64,000 nucleotides of DNA from Mycobacterium sp. URHD0025 (lineage in GTDB: Bacteria; Actinomycetota; Actinomycetes; Mycobacteriales; Mycobacteriaceae), in assembly GCF_000426065.1 (NCBI RefSeq), contig NZ_AUEQ01000006.1, forward strand, positions 186,001 to 250,000, read 5' to 3'. This document shows positions 34,455 through 43,383 of the stretch, piece after piece (the stretch's first letter is position 1; each line of letters begins with the position of its first letter). The position numbers and the translations under genes are program-made. The notes below the pieces were generated by a model. The model was given only the letters and a program-made list of their open reading frames with translations. It was not told the DNA's origin and made no database searches.

Positions 34455-35369
34455 TTATTTCTCGGCAGTGATGTAGAGCACAGAGGCCGCGTGGGCCTCG
34501 TCTTCGACCGGTGGCAGACCCGTGCGGATCAGCAGATCGTTCGATGAGATGCCGACGGTCCGCCAGGCATGGCCTTCCAGATACGTCGTCACATCGGCAC
34601 GATCACCGAGGAAGATCAGTTCGTTGAGGTCCATGTCGAGGCCGTGGGCACGCCAGCGATCGGTGAACTCCTGCATCCGGGCCCGGATGGTCTCCTCGTC
34701 GTTCGTCTCGGTGGCCGGCACGCCTTCGACACCGAAACGGCTACCGGGGGCGCTCAGCTCAGTGACCTGATCGAGCAAACGGTCCTGGGCGTCTCCCGGC
34801 AGGTAACCCAGCAATCCCTCGGCGATCCATGCCGTCGGCGCCGACGGGTCGAAGCCGGCCTCGGCCAGCGCTGCGGGCCAGTCGAACCGCAGATCGATGG
34901 CGACGGTGCGCCGATCGGTCGTCGGGACGGCCCCGAGCTTCGCCAGGGTCTCGGTCTTGAACTCGATGACCTGTGGCTGGTCGATCTCGTAGACGACGGT
35001 GCCGTCCGGCCACGGCAGCCGATAGGCCCGTGAGTCCAGCCCGGCCGCCAGGATCACCGCCTGCCGGATGCCGGCCCGGCAGGCGTCCAAGAAGAAGTCG
35101 TCGAAGAAGCGGGTGCGGGCGGCCATGCCGTTGGCGAAGCGCGTCAGTCCGGTCGCGGCCTCCTCGTCGAGGCCTTCGGTGCTGAAGTTCTCGTCGGCCA
35201 GTGTGGTGAAGAAGTCCATTCCGACGGCACGAACCAGGGGAGCGGCGAACGGGTCGTCGATCACCGGATCATCGGCGTTGGTTGCCATCGCGCGCGCCGC
35301 CGCGACCATTGTCGCCGTGGCGCCCACACTGGAGGCCAGGTCCCAGGTGTCGTCAGCCGTGCGGGCCAT
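34455..35369 (-). CDS. Class I SAM-dependent methyltransferase, LCM/TIGR00027 family (array member 4)
   Basis: A 304-residue paralogue beginning [20 protein letters not shown], with [32 protein letters not shown] and [17 protein letters not shown]. The reading frame stays open for another 129 codons upstream, but the family N-terminus, the other three copies and a GGGGG ribosome-binding stretch support ATG at 35369. It is the promoter-proximal gene of the array, and the intergenic region to secY lies upstream. Confidence 0.92.
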   Translation of the reverse strand: MARTADDTWDLASSVGATATMVAAARAMATNADDPVIDDPFAAPLVRAVGMDFFTTLADENFSTEGLDEEAATGLTRFANGMAARTRFFDDFFLDACRAGIRQAVILAAGLDSRAYRLPWPDGTVVYEIDQPQVIEFKTETLAKLGAVPTTDRRTVAIDLRFDWPAALAEAGFDPSAPTAWIAEGLLGYLPGDAQDRLLDQVTELSAPGSRFGVEGVPATETNDEETIRARMQEFTDRWRAHGLDMDLNELIFLGDRADVTTYLEGHAWRTVGISSNDLLIRTGLPPVEDEAHAASVLYITAEK

Positions 35370-35694
35370 GAATTCCCCCTTTTGTTCAGTGAATGTCAAC
35401 GTGTTAGTTAGGTGGTGTAATGAGCTGCCGCCGACTGTACGCTCCGATTCTGAAGGGAAGCTCCGCTCGTTTTCGGGGCGGATCTTCGGGCGCACACCGA
35501 CCGATCGAGGCCGATCGACGCGGGTGCGTGGAGGGCCGTCTTCGGGGCAACTGTTACTCTCGTAGACTGATTTGACGGCTGAGTTCGCAGGCTGCGCGCC
35601 TGCAGGGCGGCCGTACACGATTTGACCATTGACGCTGGCTCCACCAGCCCCGTTTGGCACGCCGCGCTGAGAGGTCGGCTGCGCAGGAGGAAGA
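35370..35694. promoter_or_regulatory. Divergent region between methyltransferase array and secY
   Basis: A 325-bp gap without a convincing gene. A candidate secY promoter is TTCGGG (35541-35546), 16-nt spacer, TAGACT (35563-35568), giving a leader of about 120 nt. The secY GTG start is preceded by AGGAGGAAGA. I see no distinct operator for the methyltransferase array. Confidence 0.4.
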
Positions 35695-37020
35695 GTGCTT
35701 TCGGCTTTCATCTCATCGCTGCGGACGGCCGACCTCAGACGCAAGATCCTGTTCACGTTGGGCTTGGTGATTCTGTACCGAGCCGGCGCGTCGATCCCGT
35801 CTCCGGGGGTTAACTACCCGAACGTCCAGAAGTGCATCGAGCAGGTCAGCGGCGGAGATTCGGCGCAGATCTATTCATTGATCAACCTGTTCTCAGGTGG
35901 CGCGCTACTGCAGCTGACCGTCTTCGCCGTGGGCGTCATGCCCTACATCACCGCCAGCATCATCGTGCAGCTGCTGGTCGTGGTGATCCCGCGGTTCGAA
36001 CAGCTGCAGAAGGAAGGTCAGGCCGGTCAGGCCAAGATGACGCAGTACACGCGTTATCTGTCGATCGCGCTGGCCGTCCTGCAGGCCACCAGCATCGTGG
36101 CGCTCGCCGCCAATGGCGGGCTGTTGCAGGGCTGCAGCCTCGACATCATCCAGGACAGCTCCATCTTCGGTCTGATCGTCATCGTGCTGGTGCTGACCGC
36201 AGGCGCGGCGCTGGTGATGTGGATGGGCGAGCTGATCACCGAACGCGGCATCGGCAACGGCATGTCGCTGCTGATCTTCGCCGGCATCGCGGCTCGGATC
36301 CCGTCCGAAGGCCAGACCATCCTGGAGAGCCGCGGCGGATTGGTGTTCACCGCCGTGGTCGCCGCGACACTGGCCATCATCGTGGGCGTGGTGTTCGTCG
36401 AGCAGGGCCAGCGCCGCATCCCGGTCCAGTACGCCAAGCGCATGGTGGGCCGCAAGATGTACGGCGGCACCTCGACCTACCTGCCGCTCAAGGTCAACCA
36501 GGCCGGTGTCATCCCGGTGATCTTCGCGTCGTCGCTGATCTACATCCCGCACTTGATCACCCAGCTGATCCAGAGCGGCAGTTCCAACCCGGGCAACAGT
36601 TGGTGGGACAAGTTCGTCGCCGACTATCTGACCAACCCGGCGGATCCGGTGTACATCGCGCTGTACTTCGGCCTGATCATCTTCTTCACGTACTTCTACG
36701 TGTCCATCACCTTCAACCCCGACGAGCGCGCCGATGAGATGAAGAAGTTCGGCGGATTCATCCCGGGAATCCGGCCCGGCAAGCCGACCGCGGACTACCT
36801 GCGGTACGTGCTCAGCCGGATCACCCTGCCCGGCTCGATCTACCTGGGCGTGATCGCCGTTCTGCCCAACCTGTTCCTGCAGATCGGAAACACCGGATCG
36901 GTACAGAACCTGCCGTTCGGCGGTACCGCGGTTCTCATCATGATCGGTGTCGGCCTGGATACCGTCAAACAAATCGAGAGCCAGCTCATGCAACGTAACT
37001 ACGAAGGGTTCCTGAAGTGA
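35695..37020 (+). CDS. secY: Protein translocase subunit SecY
   Basis: A 441-residue, ten-TM channel subunit of the Sec translocon. Typical stretches: [52 protein letters not shown] and [15 protein letters not shown]. It starts with GTG behind AGGAGG. Its stop overlaps adk by 4 bp (GTGA). In mycobacteria secY is separated from rplO; here roughly 14 kb lie between them. Confidence 0.99.
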   Translation: MLSAFISSLRTADLRRKILFTLGLVILYRAGASIPSPGVNYPNVQKCIEQVSGGDSAQIYSLINLFSGGALLQLTVFAVGVMPYITASIIVQLLVVVIPRFEQLQKEGQAGQAKMTQYTRYLSIALAVLQATSIVALAANGGLLQGCSLDIIQDSSIFGLIVIVLVLTAGAALVMWMGELITERGIGNGMSLLIFAGIAARIPSEGQTILESRGGLVFTAVVAATLAIIVGVVFVEQGQRRIPVQYAKRMVGRKMYGGTSTYLPLKVNQAGVIPVIFASSLIYIPHLITQLIQSGSSNPGNSWWDKFVADYLTNPADPVYIALYFGLIIFFTYFYVSITFNPDERADEMKKFGGFIPGIRPGKPTADYLRYVLSRITLPGSIYLGVIAVLPNLFLQIGNTGSVQNLPFGGTAVLIMIGVGLDTVKQIESQLMQRNYEGFLK

Positions 37021-37562
37021 GAGTCGTTCTACTCGGACCGCCCGGTGCGGGCAAAGGCACGCAGGCAGAGAAGCTGTCCGAGAAGCTCGGCATCCCGCAA
37101 ATCTCCACCGGAGACCTGTTCCGCAAGAACATCGGTGACGGCACCCCCCTCGGCCTGGAGGCCAAGCGCTACCTTGACGCCGGCGATCTGGTTCCCGCCG
37201 AGCTGACGAATCGTCTGGTCGAGGACCGCATCGACCAACCCGACGCGGCCGACGGATTCATCCTCGACGGCTACCCGCGCTCGGTCGAGCAGGCGGGCGC
37301 GCTGAAGGACATGCTTGCCGCGCGCAACACCCAACTCGATGCGGTCGTGGAGTTCCAGGTGTCCGAGGACGAGTTGCTGACCCGCCTCAAGGGCCGCGGC
37401 CGCGCCGACGACACCGACGAGGTCATCCGCAACCGCATGAAGGTCTACCGCGAAGAGACCGAGCCGCTGCTCGAGTACTACCGCGACGAACTGAAGACCG
37501 TGAATGCGGTGGGCGGCCTCGACGAGGTGTTCGCCCGCGCATTGCACGCACTGGGTAAGTGA
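37017..37562 (+). CDS. adk: Adenylate kinase
   Basis: A 181-residue nucleoside monophosphate kinase (AMP + ATP to 2 ADP). P-loop [11 protein letters not shown] at residues 7-17, the AMP-binding ISTGDLFR and the DGYPRS motif are present. It is the short form without the large LID insertion and without zinc-binding cysteines, as in other mycobacteria. GTGA overlaps link it to secY and map. Confidence 0.99.
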   Translation: MRVVLLGPPGAGKGTQAEKLSEKLGIPQISTGDLFRKNIGDGTPLGLEAKRYLDAGDLVPAELTNRLVEDRIDQPDAADGFILDGYPRSVEQAGALKDMLAARNTQLDAVVEFQVSEDELLTRLKGRGRADDTDEVIRNRMKVYREETEPLLEYYRDELKTVNAVGGLDEVFARALHALGK

Positions 37563-38356
37563 TCAGGATGCCGGGGTTGCGCAGGCGCAAGGTCGTTGCG
37601 CAGCGCAGCGCCGGAGAGTTGGACGCGATGGCTGTGGCCGGCGCTTTGGTCGCGTCGGCACTGCGCGCGGTGCGCGCCGCTGCGGCACCCGGCGTTTCCA
37701 CCCTGGAATTGGATCAGATCGCGGAATCCGTGATCCGCGACGGTGGCGGCACCCCGTCGTTCCTCGGCTACCACGGATTCCCGGCCAGTATCTGCTCGTC
37801 TGTCAATGACCGTGTGGTGCATGGCATTCCGTCGGCGGACGAAAAACTGGCCGCCGGAGATCTGGTGTCCATCGACTGCGGTGCGATCGTCGACGGCTGG
37901 CATGGCGACTCGGCCGTCACCTTCGGGATCGGCGCGATCATCGCCGCGGACGAAGCTCTTTCTGCCGCAACGAAATCGGCCATGGAGGCCGGCATCGCCG
38001 CGATGCTGCCCGGCAATCGGCTGACCGACGTCTCGCACGCGATAGAGGTCGAAACCCACGCCGCCGAGGCTCGCCACGACCGCAAGTACGGCATCGTCGA
38101 CGGCTACGGCGGCCACGGCATCGGCCGGCAGATGCACATGGACCCGTTCCTGCCCAACGAGGGCGCACCCGGACGCGGTCCGTATCTGGAGCCGGGCTCG
38201 GTACTGGCGATCGAACCCATGCTCACCCTCGGCACCACCGAGACCGTCATCCTCGACGACGAGTGGACCGTCGTCACCGCCGACGGCACCCGTGCGGCGC
38301 ACTGGGAGCACACCGTCGCCGTCACCGAAGACGGTCCCAGAATCCTCACCTTGTAA
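37559..38356 (+). CDS. map: Methionine aminopeptidase, type I
   Basis: A 265-residue metallopeptidase that removes the initiator Met. The metal ligands are in [19 protein letters not shown] (two Asp), [12 protein letters not shown] (His) and IEPM plus [10 protein letters not shown] (Glu). GTG at 37559 overlaps the adk stop; ATG at 37568 is an alternative. It has no N-terminal SH3-binding extension of the mapB kind, so it corresponds to mycobacterial mapA. An inverted repeat (38372-38378 / 38416-38422) follows the stop. Confidence 0.97.
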   Translation: MIRMPGLRRRKVVAQRSAGELDAMAVAGALVASALRAVRAAAAPGVSTLELDQIAESVIRDGGGTPSFLGYHGFPASICSSVNDRVVHGIPSADEKLAAGDLVSIDCGAIVDGWHGDSAVTFGIGAIIAADEALSAATKSAMEAGIAAMLPGNRLTDVSHAIEVETHAAEARHDRKYGIVDGYGGHGIGRQMHMDPFLPNEGAPGRGPYLEPGSVLAIEPMLTLGTTETVILDDEWTVVTADGTRAAHWEHTVAVTEDGPRILTL

Positions 38357-38425
38357 TTGACGCCAGCAATCACTACCTGAATCTCGCGTCCGCGCTGGTG
38401 CAAGTCCTCGCGCAAAGGTAGTAAT

Positions 38426-38453
38426 TGAACCGGATCGCCCCCAACGTCGTATC
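38426..38453 (+). promoter_or_regulatory. SigL-type promoter of sigL-rslA
   Basis: TGAACC (38426-38431), 16-nt spacer, CGTATC (38448-38453) fits the SigL -35/-10 consensus known from M. tuberculosis (TGAACC and CGT...). The predicted transcript starts close to 38460, giving a leader of only about ten bases before the sigL ATG. It implies autoregulation. Confidence 0.75.
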
Positions 38454-38470
38454 AATGACGGAGGTAGGGA

Positions 38471-38998
38471 ATGGATGATCCGGAGGCCGCCATGATGCGG
38501 GTGCTCTACGACGAGCATGCTGCCGCGCTGTGGCGCTACGCCCTGCGACTGACGGGCGACCGCGCCCGTGCGGAGGACGTGGTGCAGGAAACGCTGCTGC
38601 GTGCGTGGCGTCACCCCGACGTCACCGCCGACACCGATCGATCGGCACGAGCCTGGTTGTTCACCGTGGCCCGCAATATGATCATCGATGAACGCAGGAG
38701 TGCCCGGTTTCGCAACGAAACCGGCGTGCCCGACCCCGAACAGGTGGCAGACCATGCCGGGACTGCTGGTATCCCCGACCAAGTGGACAACGCCTTGGAT
38801 CGAATCCTGCTGAGCACGGCGCTGAGCCAGCTTTCCGACGAACACCGGGCCGTGGTCCGCCGGGCGTACTACCAGGGCTGGACGACCGGTCAGATTGCCG
38901 AAGACCTGCACATACCCGAGGGCACCGTGAAATCACGGTTGCACTACGCGGTACGTGCCCTACGACTGAACCTGCAAGAGATGGGGGTGACACGATGA
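38471..38998 (+). CDS. sigL: ECF RNA polymerase sigma factor SigL
   Basis: A 175-residue group IV sigma factor. Region 2 includes LWRYALRLTGDRARAEDVVQETLLRAWRHP; region 4 includes LSDEHRAVVRRAYYQGWTTGQIAEDLHIPEGTVKSRLHYAVRAL. Length, the position after map and the overlap with a zinc anti-sigma gene identify it as SigL. In M. tuberculosis SigL controls genes for cell-envelope functions and polyketide synthesis. GGAGG lies just before the ATG. A second SigL-type promoter occurs at 39854-39881. Confidence 0.94.
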   Translation: MDDPEAAMMRVLYDEHAAALWRYALRLTGDRARAEDVVQETLLRAWRHPDVTADTDRSARAWLFTVARNMIIDERRSARFRNETGVPDPEQVADHAGTAGIPDQVDNALDRILLSTALSQLSDEHRAVVRRAYYQGWTTGQIAEDLHIPEGTVKSRLHYAVRALRLNLQEMGVTR

Positions 38999-39729
38999 CA
39001 CAGTTCGGTGTGCCCCACACCCCTGATCCGGTCGAGTTCGATCGTTACCGGACCTGGGATGCGGCCTACGTTCTGGGATCGCTCGAGAGCAACGAGCGAC
39101 GCGAATACGAGGCCCATCTGGAGGTCTGCGCGCAGTGCCGTTCCGCGGTGGCCGAATTGAGCGGTATGCCCGCGCTGCTGGCCATGCTCGACCTCGAGGA
39201 CGTGCTTTCCCTCGAATCCGAACAGCCCGATCCTCCGTTGCGGCCCGAAGTGCTGCAGTCCGTGCTGGCCAAGGTGAGCTGGAGGCGCCGCCGTTCGCGA
39301 TGGGTGACGACGGCAGCCGTGGGGCTGGCCGCGGCACTGCTCGCGGTCGGTGTCGTGCTCGGAGTCCGGCCCGAGACGTTCGGCATGCAGCGCGGCACCG
39401 AGCAGCAGAGCGCCCAGATGCTGGCGATGTCCAAGATGGCCGACACCCCGATCAACGCCAGCATCGCGATGACCAGTTACTCCTGGGGCACCAGGATCGA
39501 CATGGCCTGCAGTTACGGCAGTTGGGGCAAGCAGGATGCGCCTCCGCAGAACCTCGGCATGGTCGTGATCGGCCGCGACGGCAGCCGCGACGAGATCGCG
39601 ACGTGGCTGGGTCTGTCCGGCGCCACCGCGCTGCCCAGCGGCAACACCCAGATGCCCCAGTCGGATATCGCTGCGGTGCAACTGGTTACGTCCCCCGATG
39701 GCAAGGTGCTGCTGGAAAAGCAGCTCTGA
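38995..39729 (+). CDS. rslA: Anti-sigma-L factor RslA
   Basis: A 244-residue membrane-anchored anti-sigma factor. The N-terminal zinc anti-sigma domain has His41-x3-Cys45-x2-Cys48 (HLEVCAQC), which in the M. tuberculosis protein releases SigL on oxidation. A single TM helix follows (about 102-122), then an extracytoplasmic domain (about 123-244). ATG overlaps the sigL stop by 4 bp. It couples sigL activity to redox or envelope signals. Confidence 0.94.
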   Translation: MTQFGVPHTPDPVEFDRYRTWDAAYVLGSLESNERREYEAHLEVCAQCRSAVAELSGMPALLAMLDLEDVLSLESEQPDPPLRPEVLQSVLAKVSWRRRRSRWVTTAAVGLAAALLAVGVVLGVRPETFGMQRGTEQQSAQMLAMSKMADTPINASIAMTSYSWGTRIDMACSYGSWGKQDAPPQNLGMVVIGRDGSRDEIATWLGLSGATALPSGNTQMPQSDIAAVQLVTSPDGKVLLEKQL

Positions 39730-39739
39730 GCGGCTTCGT

Positions 39740-39781
39740 CACGCTGGGGTGGCCTTCGGACTCGAGGGCCACCCCAGCGTG
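39740..39781. terminator. Hairpin terminator after rslA
   Basis: A perfect 15-bp stem (39740-39754 and 39767-39781) with a 12-nt loop begins 11 bp after the rslA stop. No U-tract. It separates sigL-rslA from the ThDP operon, which therefore needs its own promoter. Confidence 0.85.
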
Positions 39782-39853
39782 ATGTTCGGCGCGGCGGCGG
39801 CCTTCCGGTCTCCTGTGAGATCGCAGGGAGTTCGCACCAATCCGTTCTCACGG

Positions 39854-39881
39854 TGAACCGAGACCACCCACGTGTCGTGTC
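39854..39881 (+). promoter_or_regulatory. SigL-type promoter of the ThDP/KAS III operon
   Basis: TGAACC (39854-39859), 16-nt spacer, CGTGTC (39876-39881). It matches the M. tuberculosis SigL consensus and has the same spacing as the sigL promoter 1.4 kb upstream. The predicted start is about 22 nt before the ATG at 39910. Confidence 0.75.
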
Positions 39882-39909
39882 ACTGGCAGAGCACGGAAGT
39901 AGGTGACAC

Positions 39910-41664
39910 ATGGTCAAGTCGCACAGGGTGGTGGACCACATCGCCGGCCATCTGGCTGCGAACGGCATCACGCACATCTTCGGCGTGGACGGTGCCAACA
40001 TCGAGGACCTCTACGACGCGGCGTACTTCCGGGACGACATCACCGCGGTGCTCGCCAAACACGAATTCTCCGCTGCCACAATGGCAGACGGCTACAGCCG
40101 CAGCGGCGCGGGGATCGGCGTGGTGGCCGCGACCTCTGGCGGCGGCTGCCTGAACACCGTGCCCGGACTGGCGGAATCGCTGGCCAGCCGGGTTCCCGTG
40201 CTGGCCCTGATCGGTCAGGCGCCGACAACCCTCGACGGCCGCGGCGCGTTCCAGGACACCAGCGGGGCCAATGGAAGCCTGGACGGGCATGCCTTGTTCT
40301 CGGCGGTCTCGCTGTACTGCCGCAGGGTGCTGACCCCGGCCGAGATTCTCACCGCCCTTCCGGAGGCGCTGGCCGCGGCACGTGCCGGTGGACCCGCGGT
40401 GTTGTTGCTGCCCAAGGACATTCAACAGGCCGAACTTGAAATGCCGCCCGGGACAGGCAACGGCCGGGCCGTCGCCGCCGCGACGGACGTCCGCCATGCC
40501 GACCTCGGCCCGCTCGAGCAGGCGCTGCGCCGCGTCGACGGCCCGATCACGATCATCGCCGGTGAACAGGTGGCCCGCGACGATGCCCGTGGCGAACTGG
40601 AACGACTGCGGGCCACCCTGCGGGCGCGGATCGCCACGGTGCCCGACGCCAAGGATGTGGCGGGCACCCCGGGTTTCGGCTCGTCCTCCGCATTGGGCGT
40701 AGCCGGTGTGATGGGCCATCCCGGGGTGTCCGTTGCCGCAGCGCAGAGCGCACTGTGCCTCGTGGTGGGCACCCGCATGACGGTGACCGCCCGGGCCGGG
40801 CTCGACGGCTCGCTGGGCTCGGTCCCGACCTATTCGATCGGTGCGCATGTGCCCCACGTGCCGTGCACCCACGTCCACTCGGACGACCTGCGCGTATCGC
40901 TGTCGCTGCTGGCCGGGGCGCTCTCGGGGCCCGGCCGGCCGACTCAGGTTCGGGTGGCGGACATGGCGCCGCGGACCGAACTGCGGCCGCCGGCCCATGA
41001 CGGCCCCGGCATCAGGTACCGCGACGCGATGGCGGTCCTCGACCAAACCCTGCCCGACGGCACCGACATCGTCGTCGACGCGGGCAACATCGGGGCCTCG
41101 GCCATCCACTATCTGCCGGCCCGGCGCGACGGCCGGTTCATGGTGGCGCTAGGTATGGGCGGGATGGGCTACAGCTTCGGCGCAGGCATCGGAATGACGT
41201 TTCACCGGGCATCGGCGACTGCCGCCGTGACGGCGTCCGGCCGCCCGCGGCGCACCGCGGTGATCGCGGGTGACGGCTCATTTTTCATGCACGGCATGGA
41301 GATTCACACCGCGCTGCACTACCGGCTGCCGATCACCTTCGTGCTGTTCGACAACCACGCGCACGCCATGTGCGTCACCCGTGAACAGCTGTTCTACGAA
41401 GATCGCTACTCCTACAACAGGTTCGGCGCGAGCCGACTGGGCGCCGGGCTGGCCGCGATGTTTCCCGGTCTGCCCGCATACGACGTCGCCGACATCCGGC
41501 AACTACCCGGGGCGCTGGGCATGGCACTGGACACCGAGGGCCCGTCGGTGCTCAGCATCGAGTGTTCAGCCGACGAAATCCCGCCTTTCGCAGCATTTCT
41601 GGCAACCGACAGCACACCTTCCATCTCAGAGGAGAACAAGTCCCATGTCACTGCCCGCGCTTGA
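39910..41664 (+). CDS. Thiamine-diphosphate-dependent enzyme (acetolactate synthase-like)
   Basis: A 584-residue ThDP enzyme with the three-domain acetohydroxyacid synthase/decarboxylase layout: PYR domain with catalytic Glu52 (AKHEFSAATMADGY), central domain (about 190-340), and PP domain with GDGSFFMHGMEIHTALHYRL leading to DNHAHAM, the Mg/ThDP motif. It would decarboxylate a 2-oxo acid and either join the activated aldehyde to an acceptor or release it. The C-terminus overlaps the next gene by 20 bp. It is first in a four-gene operon and lies behind a SigL-type promoter. The substrate is unknown; true acetolactate synthase is unlikely because no small regulatory subunit accompanies it. Confidence 0.88.
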   Translation: MVKSHRVVDHIAGHLAANGITHIFGVDGANIEDLYDAAYFRDDITAVLAKHEFSAATMADGYSRSGAGIGVVAATSGGGCLNTVPGLAESLASRVPVLALIGQAPTTLDGRGAFQDTSGANGSLDGHALFSAVSLYCRRVLTPAEILTALPEALAAARAGGPAVLLLPKDIQQAELEMPPGTGNGRAVAAATDVRHADLGPLEQALRRVDGPITIIAGEQVARDDARGELERLRATLRARIATVPDAKDVAGTPGFGSSSALGVAGVMGHPGVSVAAAQSALCLVVGTRMTVTARAGLDGSLGSVPTYSIGAHVPHVPCTHVHSDDLRVSLSLLAGALSGPGRPTQVRVADMAPRTELRPPAHDGPGIRYRDAMAVLDQTLPDGTDIVVDAGNIGASAIHYLPARRDGRFMVALGMGGMGYSFGAGIGMTFHRASATAAVTASGRPRRTAVIAGDGSFFMHGMEIHTALHYRLPITFVLFDNHAHAMCVTREQLFYEDRYSYNRFGASRLGAGLAAMFPGLPAYDVADIRQLPGALGMALDTEGPSVLSIECSADEIPPFAAFLATDSTPSISEENKSHVTARA

Positions 41665-42325
41665 AGACATCACAGCCCAGCGAGGCACCGGAAGTCCGCT
41701 GGAGGGACTCATCCGGATCGAGACCTCACCCAAGGAGCAGGCCACGCCGATCATCATGGACATGATGCGGTCGGTCTATCCACACGACCAGGTGTTCGGT
41801 CAATACTGCACCGTCAACGACTACATCGAGTGCCCGCCCGATGAGTTGTTCGACTACCTGTCCGACACCCGGTGTCTGGAGGAGTGGACCTACAGCCTGC
41901 GCGGCTTCACCCCGACCGAGGAACCAGGCCTGTGGCTGGCCCACGACCGCCTCGGTGCCGGGCCGTCAGGACCGGGCAGCGAGATCTACACCCGCACCGT
42001 GGCCAACCGTGACGCACTCACCGTCGACTACCACTGTGCCTGGGATCAGGGAAAGCACCTGTGGATGGTCTACCTGATGCGCATCGTGGATGCGCAGGTG
42101 GTCTTGGACAAGCCGGGATCGGTTGTGTTGTGGACGAATTGCCACCACCCGTTCTATGACGAGAACCCCTATCCGGAGACCGCGCCGCCGGCGCGACCGG
42201 TCTGGGTGGGCGACTTCTGGGACATGTTCGGTCCCGGCCATCTGCTGGAGTTGCGAAACCTCAAGGCAATCGCCGAATACCGGCACCTCAACGGTCTGCC
42301 GGTCACCCCGGCCTGGATGAAATGA
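41645..42325 (+). CDS. SRPBCC-superfamily (START/polyketide cyclase-like) protein
   Basis: A 226-residue protein with a helix-grip-type core from about residue 55 to 195: DYIECPPDELFDYLSDTRCLEEWTYSLRGF is the typical first strand and helix pair. Related proteins bind hydrophobic ligands and some cyclise or dehydrate polyketides. ATG 41645 lies behind GAGGAG and overlaps the ThDP gene end. It overlaps the KAS III-like gene by ATGA. It probably binds the lipid-like intermediate made in this operon, but its activity is unproven. Confidence 0.75.
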   Translation: MSLPALEDITAQRGTGSPLEGLIRIETSPKEQATPIIMDMMRSVYPHDQVFGQYCTVNDYIECPPDELFDYLSDTRCLEEWTYSLRGFTPTEEPGLWLAHDRLGAGPSGPGSEIYTRTVANRDALTVDYHCAWDQGKHLWMVYLMRIVDAQVVLDKPGSVVLWTNCHHPFYDENPYPETAPPARPVWVGDFWDMFGPGHLLELRNLKAIAEYRHLNGLPVTPAWMK

Positions 42326-43383
42326 GCCCGGCAATGACTACCGATATGTCCGCGAAGAATCCCGTCAGCCTCATCGACGTGTCCACCTATCTGCCCGGTG
42401 ATCCGATCGGCGCCGACTATTACGCCGGGTTCGCCGAGACCGACGAGCTCGCCGACAATGTCATGTTCCGGGCGCCGCGGTTCCGTCATCATGTGGCGCC
42501 CGAGGAATCCGCGATCGACATGGTGGAGCGGGCCGCCGCCGGATTGATCGAGCGGCATGGTTCCGACGTCATCGCCGGGGCCGATGTGTTGATCACCCAC
42601 ACGCAGCTGCCCGACATGCCGTTCTACGGTGGCGGCGGCGGCATGGCGCACCGGCTCGGCATGAAACCCAACTGGGTGATCGACCTGCACAACGGCGGCT
42701 GCGCGGCATTCATCCTGGGGCTCAAGGTGGCCCGCACACTGCTGAGCGCGGGGGAGGGCCGGACCGCGGTGATCGCGATCGCCCAGAACTCGGCCGGCCA
42801 GGTCTTCGATCAGCAGACCATTCGGCGTAAGTCCCAGGCCGCGGTGCCCGGCGACGGGGCCGCCGTTGGCCTGGTGACACTGTCCGACCAGTCACCCGTC
42901 CTCGACATCGAATGCCGTACCTACGGCGAGTATGCGGGGGACATGACCATCGTCATGGATCCGCCGCGAAAATGGTGGCAAGCCGGCCCCGGCGAGGCGT
43001 CCATCGGCTTCACCGAGAGCAAGATCACCAAGGTGCTGGCCCGCGGCAACCGCCAGGTGCCTGAGGTGTCCTACGCCGTCTGCGACCGGATCGGTATGCA
43101 GCCCAAGGACATCGACCTGTTGGTGACCAATCAGCCCAACCGGGTGTTCCTGCGCAACTGGCGCGATGCGCTGGAGTTGCCGGAATCGAGACACGTCGAC
43201 ACCTTTGATGAATGTGGAAACCTCTTCGCCGCAGGCATTCCCGTCAATCTGGACCGAGCCGTCACCGGCGGCCGGGTGAAGGCAGGCGATACCGTGCTGA
43301 TGGCCGCCTTCGCCCACGCCGGTGACTTCGCCGCTGCCGCCGCAGTGCGGTGGGGTGGCCGCGCCGGCTTCGGGAACGTGTGA
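42322..43383 (+). CDS. KAS III (FabH)-like beta-ketoacyl synthase with altered active site
   Basis: A 353-residue thiolase-fold enzyme aligned with FabH. The nucleophile is Cys127 in DLHNGGCAAFILG, and the third triad residue is retained as Asn300 in ECGNLF. The catalytic His of FabH (HQAN) is replaced: the corresponding stretch reads VTNQPNRVF with Asn270. A Cys-Asn-Asn set would not decarboxylate malonyl-ACP normally, which suggests acyl transfer or ester/amide formation. It sits between the SRPBCC and aminotransferase genes with overlaps on both sides (ATGA, TGATG). A housekeeping fatty-acid role is unlikely. Confidence 0.87.
   Translation: MSPAMTTDMSAKNPVSLIDVSTYLPGDPIGADYYAGFAETDELADNVMFRAPRFRHHVAPEESAIDMVERAAAGLIERHGSDVIAGADVLITHTQLPDMPFYGGGGGMAHRLGMKPNWVIDLHNGGCAAFILGLKVARTLLSAGEGRTAVIAIAQNSAGQVFDQQTIRRKSQAAVPGDGAAVGLVTLSDQSPVLDIECRTYGEYAGDMTIVMDPPRKWWQAGPGEASIGFTESKITKVLARGNRQVPEVSYAVCDRIGMQPKDIDLLVTNQPNRVFLRNWRDALELPESRHVDTFDECGNLFAAGIPVNLDRAVTGGRVKAGDTVLMAAFAHAGDFAAAAAVRWGGRAGFGNV

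Noticed and set aside
35370..35756. Upstream extension of the fourth methyltransferase to 35756
   Set aside because: The added 129 residues are not shared by the other three copies, cross the secY promoter region, and a ribosome-binding site precedes ATG 35369.
37478..38911. Open frame of 477 codons opposite map and sigL
   Set aside because: The forward strand has the essential map and sigL genes with full family motifs; the reverse frame has no domain.
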